Shown piece after piece: positions 55,727-64,000 of a stretch of DNA of 64,000 nt; positions within the stretch are counted from its first letter, which is position 1; every line of letters starts with the position of its first letter. The DNA lies in the NCBI GenBank assembly GCA_021186555.1, contig JAJKFL010000026.1:8019709-8083708 (forward strand), read 5' to 3'. Position numbers and translations under genes: made by a program. Source of the DNA: Reticulitermes speratus (lineage: Eukaryota > Arthropoda > Insecta > Blattodea > Rhinotermitidae). The notes below the pieces were generated by a model. It did no database searches, was not told the origin of the DNA, and worked only from the letters and a program-made list of their open reading frames with translations.

Positions 55727-56634
55727 GGACACTTAAAAGCACACAAGCCAGTTTATGACACAGTTTTAACAATTTTAATAACTGGGATTGTGTAATTTTA
55801 AGTGTTCAGTGTTCCCCTGAAGATGGTATGTTTAGCACACCATCTTCAGGGGAACACTGGACACTTAAAAGCACACACGCCAGTTTATGACACAGTTTTA
55901 ACAATTTTAATAACTGGGATTGTGTAATTTTAAGTGTTCAGTGTTCCCCTGAAGATGGTGTGTTTAGCACACCATCTTCAGGGGAACACTGGACACTTAA
56001 AAGCACACAAGCCAGTTTATGACACAGTTTTAACAATTTTAATAACTGGGATTGTGTAATTTTAAGTGTTCAGTGTTCCCCTGAAGATGGTGTGTTTAGC
56101 ACACCATCTTCAGGGGAACACTGGACACTTAAAAGCACACACGCCAGTTTATGACACAGTTTTAACAATTTTAATAACTGGGATTGTGTAATTTTAAGTG
56201 TTCAGTGTTCCCCTGAAGATGGTGTGTTTAGCACACCATCTTCAGGGGAACACTGGACACTTAAAAGCACACAAGCCAGTTTATGACACAGTTTTAACAA
56301 TTTTAATAACTGGGATTGTGTAATTTTAAGTGTTCAGTGTTCCCCTGAAGATGGTGTGTTTAGCACACCATCTTCAGGGGAACACTGGACACTTAAAAGC
56401 ACACACGCCAGTTTATGACACAGTTTTAACAATTTTAATAACTGGGATTGTGTAATTTTAAGTGTTCAGTGTTCCCCTGAAGATGGTGTGTTTAGCACAC
56501 CATCTTCAGGGGAACACTGGACACTTAAAAGCACACAAGCCAGTTTATGACACAGTTTTAACAATTTTAATAACTGGGATTGTGTAATTTTAAGTGTTCA
56601 GTGTTCCCCTGAAGATGGTGTGTTTAGCACACCG
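55711..56634. repeat. seven 132-bp palindromic units inside F1
   Basis: TCTTCAGGGG marks unit starts at 55711, 55843, 55975, 56107, 56239, 56371 and 56503, exactly 132 apart. Each unit is itself an imperfect inverted repeat, and junctions form a perfect palindrome with 22-base arms (GTGTTCCCCTGAAGATGGTG plus TG) round TTTAG. Units alternate between CACAAGCC and CACACGCC, showing amplification as 264-bp dimers. Junctions repeat only the CUGAAGA/stem II half of the ribozyme. Confidence 0.97.
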
Positions 56635-56658
56635 AAACATGTCGGGACTCTTGTGAAC
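56596..56658 (+). ncRNA. hammerhead ribozyme motif, right end of F1 (best in window)
   Basis: Outer stem I GTTCA (56596-56600) pairs with TGAAC (56654-56658); inner stem I TCCC (56605-56608) with GGGA (56644-56647), leaving an internal loop as in active type I hammerheads. Core CTGAAGA (56609-56615), extra T, stem II GGTGTG/CACACC with TTTAG loop, GAAA (56634-56637), CATGTC (56638-56643), cleavage predicted after 56643. Stem III is the palindromic ACAUGU. Confidence 0.82.
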
Positions 56659-56728
56659 TTTTCTATACATTTTATTTTAATTTAGTTTAAGAGTTGGTGA
56701 AAGTACATGTTGTTGTAAAATTTTGGTA

Positions 56729-59154
56729 GCTCATGCCGCTGATATAGGCAATTATTTGGCTAGAGCAGTCCTTCCCAAATGGGGTGCAGCGGTACCCCCG
56801 TGTTCCAAAAAGTGAAAATAAGGTTTCCGAAAGGAAATCCCATTAAAATAGAATAAATGGTAATTTAAAAAGTATTGTCATCAGCTAAAATACGTTTGAT
56901 TTGTATCCGATAAACATAAATCCATTCCAATAATTCTTAATTGACTTCAGTACTGTAACAAATAAAATAACCACTTTTGAAAACTGAGTGTCTTTTGACT
57001 TGGAACGGCTTGTTAATTTTTTAAGTTCCATTTTTCGTATAAATGCAATATGATTTTATGCATAAATATGTGGAATTCAATAATATTTTGATCTCGTGTC
57101 TTCGTTTAAGAGTTTATTTAGTATTATTTTAATAAATTTTTGATACAATTTCGTAGCTTCTTATATGAGAATTTTCTAAGGGTTCCACAAAAATTTTTCG
57201 AGTGCAAAAGGTTTGGATGGTCAAAATAAATTTGCAAACACCTCGCTACGTGAAACCAAAAATGGACGATTACAAGTCGTTGACCGGTTAACTATAATGG
57301 TAATAGAAAGTGGGAACTCAGAGTGGTACGAAAGCTAATACAGACATTAGGGGGAAATGATTATTATGGAAAGAGCTGTAAGATAGCCATAGACATGCAA
57401 GTCGGCGATCATCGGAGTGGGTGTGGAGAAGGCAAAGACCGAAAAATAGAACAGTAGCACATACAGCGTTTAGGGAAGTGATGGACTTGGAAGGCATGAG
57501 AAGATATAAATGAAGCATATTTATAGAAAATTTAAGTAGGAAACAGTAGGACAGTTTATTGAGCGATTAGCGGAGATGGGAGAAGTGTAAGGCGAAGAAA
57601 TGGGAACTGCGTCAATGAGTAGAGCTCGTAGGGTGCTCGTACTTATAGAAAATTGCGGAAATGCAATATAACAAACCTTACAGCATCCGATTAATTAGAA
57701 ACATGGGTTGCCTTATACCAGTCTATACGGCGTCATATTATCAAACATCGGTCTTCATTAATGGATATTATTTTCTTAGAGAATTCTTGACTGCATGCTG
57801 GAGCTCCAATAATTACAGAAAACAAGAAGAAAGGAAGGCGATAGGTATTGAGAACATGAAATAGAAGGAATGCTGTACTGGCAAGAATGTTGTAGGAAAC
57901 GTTTGCAAACAGTCGGGACGCAATATCACTTGTATTTGCTGGGAGGGACTGAGAAAAATACGAAGATCGTCAGTTAACGTAGGTTGTGTCTCGGTCCAGA
58001 TGTCAATCCGGGGATTTCCCAAACACAAAACACTGTTGCTACACACTGTACCGTGTCGCTGGCTGCTAAGCTGGAAGACACGCGATGTTTTCTTGCATCA
58101 AGAAAGCATCGCGCCAACCAAAATAATTCCCCACCCTTGATTTAGCTGAAGGTATGTGCTCCAACGTGAGACTACATTCTGAATGAATTTCTGCTTCTCT
58201 GTGTCGTTATTTTTAGGATTGTGGGAATGTGGGTTAAACCACATGCAATATTTTTAGGGTTTATCGCAACAGAAGATAAAGGAGTCATGCCTCCTTCGAA
58301 TTATTCAGAAATTTCTTTCTCCAATTCATGAAAATGTTCTTTTATGCAGGACAGGAAATTCAGGCACAGTCTCTGTCAGTTATTGCTTTTTTACATTCAA
58401 AAAGGGAAGGAAAGACGGCAATGTGTGGCTTTTGAAAATCCAATTCCTTTTTTTTTTATCTGAAAATTCATTCGATTTCTGAAGTGAAAGGTTATGTTGT
58501 TATGGGGTTCAAAGGTTGTGTTATTCTAAGATTCCAAAGCCTTCAATACAAGATAAACCACCTTTACAGTTTCTTCTTATCACTGAAAAGTACGTGGAAA
58601 TCTCATTTACTGGGCAGATAAAACAGCTTTCCGCGTGAGAAACAATTCAAAACACTTTAAACTTTGATAGCCAACTGGCTTCCTTGTCAAACGTAAAGCC
58701 TGTGAGTTCTTCGAAGGTGGATAAATAAAGAGACCATGCTTGTCGTTGTTGGAAATTACAGAATTTTGTTTATTACATACTGGAAAAATGGTTTGGCACA
58801 AGTAAAATGGGTAAGTCTCAAATTAATTCTTTAACGTGATTTTATTTTTATCGTCTCATGCTTGCTAAATTTAAGACAAAATTTCAAAGAAAAAGCAATG
58901 TTTACTTATCTAAGCCTGGTCCATAATACGTGAAATGTAATAAAGCCAAATATTTACTATTTTCACGGGTGTCCAAATTTATTTAGGTTAGTGTAGTACA
59001 TTCGAAACATAAATATAATTATATGAAATGCTGAGAAGTGGTAATCTGATAGCACACGCTTATGACGTCTACGTAAAGGGCTAACCGTAGCGCCTGCGAC
59101 TTCCTGCGTTGGACTGAGTATATACTGAATAGTGTCAATACTGTAAGGTTCTTT
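56729..59154. other. no gene recognised; possible worn hAT-like relic
   Basis: CAGTCCTTCCCAAATGGGG at 56766-56784 and AAAGGTTTGGATGGTC near 57208 resemble hAT-type ends, but no 8-bp TSD was found. Frames at 57318-57518, 57661-57864 and 57813-58046 lack domains. Confidence 0.45.
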
Positions 59155-59159
59155 TTTGG

Positions 59160-59795
59160 AGCTGCTCGCAGGAACACCGCAGCCTTAAGGCTCATTGTGC
59201 AACCCTGTGATGAAGATGAAGAGAAAGATGATTAGTTTTTTCATTTTCCCAATTAATGGAGCACCGGTGGAATGAAACTGACAGGGGAAAACCGAAGTAC
59301 TCGAGGAAAAAACTGTCCCAGTGCCACTTTATCCACCAAAAATCCCACATGGACTGACCCGGGATTTTTTTTCTGTCCCATTTGTTCCTTTGATCCATTT
59401 TGTAACTTTAAATCCTTCCGTCCTTCTTCATGTCACTTATATTCCATACTACTGTCCTTATACAACAAACACAACACAAACATACATGCCCCCGGTGGGA
59501 TTATTTTTTAATTTTTAAATATCGCCCCCATCGGGATTTTTTTTTCTGTCCCGTTATTTCCCTTTGATCCATTTTGTACTTTTAAATCCTTCCGTCCTTC
59601 TTTATGTCACTTATGATCCATACTAGTTCTTGTACAACAAACAACACAAACATCCATGCCCCCGGCGGGATTCGAACCCACAATCCCAATAAGCGAGCGG
59701 CCGCAGACCCACGCCTTAGACCGCACGGCCAATGGGATCGAACCCGGGCCTCCGCGGTGAGAGGCCGGCGCCTAACCGCCTGAGCCATGGCACGG
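59160..59795 (-). mobile_element. S2 SINE containing an inserted and duplicated S1-related SINE
   Basis: S2 body at 59160-59365 (CCGCAGCCTTAAGGCTCATT, TGGACTGACCCGGGAT) resumes at 59737 with GGGATCGAACCCGGGCCTCC to the head at 59795. Between, an S1-type head (59655-59735, GGGATTCGAACCCACAATCC) carries an unusual tail. Its tail block (TTTTTTTTCTGTCCC...AACACAAACATMCATGCCCC) is present twice (59366-59505 and 59537-59668). GGGAT appears at both S2 break points. Confidence 0.82.
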
Positions 59796-60129
59796 ACTTA
59801 CTGTAACGTTACTTGTGACAAGGTTCGGTCAGGTATGAAGCAACACCGACAGAGAAGTCTAAAGGAAATCACGATTTTGGCCGTAAGTATGTGATTTGAG
59901 GAGGAAAGTTATATCTGGCACCAGGTGCAAGGCAAGGAGCGCCGAAATGATATTCAGTTGTGTATGAGAATGTCATACGGCCGACGCAGCAAGTCTGTCA
60001 CGATACTGGACCTTCTGTTAGCTATATAAGTATGATATCGCTTGATGGTCACAACAATATATTTGTTTCTCCTAAAAAAAATAGACACCTGCAGAAGACC
60101 TTCTGTTGAGTAACTCATAATTTTCAAGA
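59796..60129. other. no gene recognised
   Basis: Unique-looking sequence between SINE and LINE. Confidence 0.5.
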
Positions 60130-60830
60130 ATTAACTAAGTAACTCCATGGAGCAGAGTCCTTCTTGAGAAGCTAACAGGTCGTCAGTTAGTCAAGAAATT
60201 CCTCGCGTTTTATGCAACCCGAAGGTTCATTACGGCATTCACAAGATCCCGCCACCTGTCTCTATCCTGAGCCAGATCAATTCAGTCCATGCCCTCCCAT
60301 CCCACTTCTTGAAGATCCATTTTAATATTATCCTCCCATCTACACCTGTGTCTTCTAAATGGTCTTCTTCCCTCAGGTCTCCTCACCAAAATCCTGTATT
60401 CACCCCTCCCGTCCCCCATACGTGCTACATGCTCCGCCCACCTCATTCTACTTGATTTGATCACCCGAATAATATTTGGTGATGAGTACAGATCATTAAG
60501 CTCCTCGTTATGTAGTCTTCTCCACTCCCCTGTTACCTCGTCCCTCTTAGGCCCAAATATCCTCCTCAGCACCCTATTCTCGAACATCCTCAGCCTATGT
60601 TCCTCCCTCAGTGTGACAGACCAAGTCTCACACCCATACAAAACAACAGGCAAAATTACAGTTCTGTATATCTTAATCTTTGTAGTTTTGGATAGCAAAC
60701 TGGAAGACAGAAGATCCTGCACCGAATGATAACAAGCATTCCCGACTTCAATCTGCTCTTCGTTTTTTCCTGAATGGAATTTCGATTCGTTAGGGTTGTT
60801 CATACATACATACATACATACATACATACA

Positions 60831-60861
<31 letters not shown>

Positions 60862-61145
60862 GTATTTGAACTATTCCACCCTTTTAAAGGATTTATTATC
60901 TAACTTTATGTTGTGATTTTTCCTGCATTCTAATTGCGAGACATGACCATGTACTTAGTTTTCTCAGCATTTTCTTCTAGACCAATCTCCTTACTAGCGA
61001 CTACTAAAGCTTCTGTGTTTTTCTTTATAGCATGTACGCTTCCGCCCAATATATTAACATCATCAGCATAAACTAGAAGCTGATGTTTACCATTTAATTT
61101 CAAGCCCTCCTGGTTTGCCTGAACCCTCCTAGAACAATTTTCAAG
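60130..61145 (-). mobile_element. L-A LINE, longest copy: RT YADD box to tail
   Basis: Minus frame 60930-61271 includes RRVQANQEGLKLNGKHQL, LLVYADDVNILGG (reverse-transcriptase catalytic box) and ENAEKTKYMVMSRN. Frame 60282-60851 continues with [79 protein letters not shown] and [17 protein letters not shown] repeat lies between the two parts and an in-frame stop replaces Q after MSRN. 5'-truncated near 61145; no endonuclease domain. A non-LTR element, dead. Confidence 0.9.
60801..60862. repeat. (CATA)n microsatellite inside the L-A copy
   Basis: About 15 CATA units placed where related LINEs encode the FKYLGTTL-type segment; on the minus strand they read as YVCM repeats fused to the LINE frame. 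Confidence 0.95.
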
Positions 61146-61161
61146 CACACGTATTTTTTTT

Positions 61162-61193
61162 ATCGCCGGTTTTCTCGCGGTGGAACCGGCGAT
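61162..61193. repeat. 10-bp inverted repeat
   Basis: ATCGCCGGTT (61162-61171) and AACCGGCGAT (61184-61193), loop 12. A third ATCGCCGGAAT-like piece lies at 61241-61252 in the complement. Immediately beyond the 5' break of the L-A copy. Confidence 0.8.
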
Positions 61194-61373
61194 GTCGTTT
61201 CTGAATATCGACGATGTCGCTGCCAGCTTTGTAGTGCCCATTCCGGCGATATAAGTATACTCACTATACATGTTTGGAGTACATCACTTTCCATTCCGTC
61301 AATATAACATAATTTAAATATTGTCCTCTTCTGAAGCGTTTGATTTGTAAGACATTAAACTGCGGTTGTCTGC

Positions 61374-61667
61374 CGATCCCAGTGGCCGTGCGGTCTAAGG
61401 CGTGGGTCTACGGCCGCTCGCTTGCTAGGATTGTGGGTTCGAATCCCGCCTGGGGCATGGACGTCTGACTCTTGTGAGTGTTGTGTGTTGTCAGGTAGAG
61501 GTCTCTGCGACGAGCTGATCCCTCTTCCAGAGGAGTCCTACAGAGTGTGGTGTGTCTAAAGTGTGTGATCGTGAAGCGTCGATAATAAGGGGGCCTAGGC
61601 CCCCAAGGGGCTGTCGAGCCATCTATATATATATATATGGCTCGACACAGCATCGACACATGAACCG

Positions 61668-61703
<36 letters not shown>
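61374..61703 (+). mobile_element. S1 SINE with 16-bp TSD and a rearranged AT-rich tail
   Basis: Complete S1 at 61374-61621 (GTGGCCGTGCGGTCTAAGGC, GGGTTCGAATCCCGCC). The TSD AACTGCGGTTGTCTGC is exact at 61358-61373 and 61704-61719. Between SINE end and right TSD lie a TA run, ATGGCTCGACAC (inverse of the SINE's CTGTCGAGCCAT), CATGAACCGCAGTT (inverse of the flank) and a second TA run: an inverted copy of the insertion's own 3' junction. Confidence 0.92.
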
Positions 61704-61705
<2 letters not shown>

Positions 61706-61719
61706 CTGCGGTTGTCTGC

Positions 61720-62697
61720 TGTTCATGTGAGGATTCGTAAGACCTGAAGTACATCACGTTCCTTTTATCGCTGTCCTTGTCACCGCAGTTGTCACGGGAT
61801 GCCGCGGCACGTTCAAGCTTTCTGTGCGATAAAGCCGCGGTGCTGGGTGCGAGGATAGAAGTGGCACTCTGTATTTGGACGTCTGTTAGTGAATAATCTG
61901 GTACAAACCTCGACAATACTAATCCATCTAGCTCAGTGTCAGGATATTACCTTCAAATGGGCTATGACGTTCTTCCTTCAGATCTTTTTCTACTCATGAA
62001 TTCTTCCCAATATATTCTGTAAGTTATAAAATCTGTAGTCTGAAAATCGTCCTTAAATAACCCAAGAATCAATCAATGACGAAGAGAAGGGAGGCTAAAC
62101 CCTAATCGGACTGCGGCGTATAAAAGAACAATTGATACTGTTTCCTTCCTAACCGCAGAGTTCCTGCCAAGTTGGTGAAGTCACGGATAAACTTCATCTT
62201 TAACACTCCTGTCAACCTCAAGGAAGTTAAATTGACAGTATAAAATATGGAAATGTGCTGGCTTCTCTCTTCCTCACATTGATGAAATCCCCTCCCTCCT
62301 CCTCCTCTCCTCTTACTGTGCCATCATGAGGAACTGTGTTTCTGAACTCAGCCTCTTCCCCCTTTCTGAATTCGCACACTTGAAGCGCATCCCGACATGT
62401 CATTTGTTAGAGTAGTTTCGCGGTTCTGCCGCAAGCACAGTAGCGCTTCTTGTTGAGAAGTCCTTACTTCATTACTCATGAAGGCATTGGCTAACAGAAT
62501 GCCAATAGTTGAGCCACTGAACTTAAAAGAATGGTTGGATACTCCGTTCCTGAAGTTATGATCTCTGAATCAAGACAATTTCATGAGGTTTTGCCTTGTG
62601 ATGCAACTGTTTTGCTTTATGTTGTTGAGGACGACACAATTATCCATTGGGCCATAAGGAACCTCACGGACACGTGTCGATCTTCTGGCCACGTTCT
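61720..62697. other. no gene recognised
   Basis: Pyrimidine-rich stretch at 62283-62318. The frame from 62531 has no recognised domain before it enters the S4 copy. Confidence 0.5.
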
Positions 62698-62711
62698 GAA
62701 ACCGGGACTTA

Positions 62712-63007
62712 AAAAAAAAGTAAAGGTAAAGTTTACCCTAGAACAGACCACGAAGACTCAGAGGGGGATTAGAGTTATAGTTCTACTCTTTCTTTAACCT
62801 CGGCGGTAGATGGGGATGAGTGGTCAACAAAACGCCCCTGCCGCTTTACCTCCGAGAAAAAGCATCGGTACGCATTGTGCAGGAGGCTGGGTGGGCCCAG
62901 GGCCGGTCTGGAAGGGTGCGGAAATTCTAGCCCTCCCACATGGATTCGATCCCCGGACCGTCCATCCCGTAGCAAGTCGCTGTACCGACTGAGCTATCGC
63001 TGCCCAC
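62712..63007 (-). mobile_element. S4 SINE, full length, with 14-bp TSD
   Basis: Minus-strand head GGGCAGCGATAGCTCAGTCG with B box CCGGGGATCGAATCC; body CCGGCCCTGGGCCCACCCAG; 3' A-tail (seen as AAAAAAAAAG on the plus strand beside the TSD, with a TTTACC end). TSD: GAAACCGGGACTTA (62698-62711) and GAAACCGCGACTTA (63008-63021). The best-defined S4 copy here. Confidence 0.92.
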
Positions 63008-63021
63008 GAAACCGCGACTTA

Positions 63022-63706
63022 TTAACACAAACCAGGAGATTCTGAATTGAACGTTGGCGTGTATTTTCAGAAAAATTGTCTTCTAATATTCTGACACTGG
63101 GGTAATTGTCCGCCGTCTGTGGTAAATATATTATACACGAAATTTTGGGAATTTATTGTCTTCTTTTGTTCATCTGTGTTTAAATAATAATAATAATAAT
63201 AAGAGATTTTGCCAGTACCCAGTAAACAGTGTCAGCTGTCTAGCCCGATGTCAGAATTCCTTTAGTAATACAGCCGTATGAGACACTTTTGTATATACAA
63301 CATTCTGCCTAATACTGATCTAATACTAATACTGCAATGAATAAGATTTCACCAATCCTTAACTGTGATATCAAAGACAAGTTAGAAAGACAGCAATAAA
63401 TTTTCTGAACATTAGATTAGCACTTCTGCTCTGAAGACTCTGGATTCTAATCTTGACTGAGAGATTATCTGTCATCACTAAAGTGTCTTGTTGAGTTTCC
63501 TGGTCGCTGTAGTCAAATTATGAGGCACCAACTTGCTTTCAACTTTATCACAGCTGCTTCCTTCCACATAACATCCAACTTATTATTATCATTCACAGTC
63601 GTCCTACCTTCGATGCTTTGTAACCTCTGAAATGATAAAAGCATCGTGAAATAAACTAAGAATCAATTTCTGGAAACCTGGAGCATACTCACTGTCGAAA
63701 CCCTGT
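63022..63706. other. no gene recognised; short (AAT)n run
   Basis: AATAATAATAATAATAAT at 63185-63202. No element seen. Confidence 0.5.
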
Positions 63707-63714
63707 ATAACAAC

Positions 63715-64000
63715 CATGGCTATGGTTGTTATATGGGCTCGGGCCTCCTCTTGCCTCCTCTTTCCGAGGTTACTAATTCGTGGCAGTTGGTGACTGGCCA
63801 ACTGGCCGCGCTACTATTCTATCGATCCTGATGTGTCCGCCAGAGCCATCTGGCAGGCAGTCAGGAGAAATGGGTGAGAAATGGAGGCTTTGAATTTTTA
63901 TTCATGCCCGTAAGGTTCTTTTACATGCCGTAAATCTACGACATGGGACCGAAGGAAGTGGTGCTCCGGATTTTTATCACCCTTAAAAATCCATCGACCT
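63715..64000 (-). mobile_element. S5 SINE, cut by the window end
   Basis: Minus-strand S5 tail and body: GGGCTCGGGCCTCCTCTTGC, TCTGGCAGGCAGTCAGGAG, TACGACATGGGACCGA and CCTTAAAAATCCATCGACCT; the tRNA-like head lies beyond 64000. The 3' end is folded into a perfect 11-bp inverted repeat, ATAACAACCAT (63707-63717) and ATGGTTGTTAT (63722-63732), replacing the usual GTTGAGCCATGG end. Confidence 0.9.

Larger units (their letters stand above)
55576..56716. mobile_element. fold-back element F1 with hammerhead-bearing ends and internal array
   Basis: Terminal arms (about 55612-55705 and 56618-56714) are inverted repeats with ~85% identity, outer motif AACAACATGTA. AAAATTTTGGTA at 55564-55575 and 56717-56728 is an exact 12-bp flanking duplication. 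Between the arms lie seven 132-bp units. No coding capacity, so mobilisation would need an outside enzyme. Ends resemble those of F2-F4 in layout (CCAACACATGCACT there, ACAACATGTACTTT here). Confidence 0.9.

Noticed and set aside
56766..57220. Second hAT MITE
   Set aside because: Ends resemble CAGTNNTTCCCAAA only loosely and no 8-bp TSD is present.

Overview
The window reads as intergenic or intronic DNA from a large, repeat-rich insect genome. I found no convincing host protein-coding gene, functional tRNA or rRNA on either strand. The organism is inferred, not shown: several fragments (reverse-transcriptase tails, tRNA-derived SINEs, and reading-frame shadows such as 'YRRFG...HLQG') look to me like the interspersed repeats of cockroaches (Blattodea, perhaps Periplaneta). 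Everything recognisable is a mobile element, a relic of one, or a tandem array grown from or beside one.

Repeat families (working names). LINEs: L-A (APE-type non-LTR element with a YADD reverse transcriptase, copies ending in a GTTA-type tail), L-B (a second non-LTR C-terminal tail), and L-R (CCHC knuckle plus a restriction-like endonuclease motif, two adjacent copies at 46352-49005). SINEs: S1 to S5, each with a different tRNA-like head; many copies have clear target-site duplications (TSDs). DNA elements: one complete 360-bp hAT-type MITE at 13094-13453. Fold-back elements: F1 to F6, long inverted repeats, several carrying hammerhead-ribozyme cores.

Layout. 1-8 kb: nested L-A/S1/S3, fold-back F2, S1 and S2 (one S2 between 87-bp direct repeats), L-B. 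8-16 kb: tandem duplication, S3/S4, hAT MITE, L-A. 16.3-17.4 kb: 30-bp minisatellite. 20-25.7 kb: S4, S1, S3, F5, F6, then a 91/80-bp array. 27-39.6 kb: S4, inverted L-B pair, degenerate TTAG tract, F4, S5, F6. 42-49 kb: S3, 40-bp array, S4, two L-R copies, one holding a 38-bp minisatellite built from its own zinc-knuckle codons. 49-56.7 kb: S2, S5, F3, mini F6, and F1 (seven palindromic 132-bp units bounded by hammerheads). 59-64 kb: SINE inside SINE, the longest L-A copy, S1, S4, and an S5 cut by the window end.

The best discovery signal is the set of hammerhead motifs: core CUGANGA / stem II / GAAA / very short self-complementary stem III (ACAUGU, ACGU or ACAUAUGU) / 4-bp inner stem I. It recurs in structurally different fold-back elements (F1, F3, F5; weaker in F2; modified in F6). 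The minimal stem III matches the class known from Penelope-like retroelements that acts as dimers, but no Penelope reverse transcriptase is present here, so these look non-autonomous.
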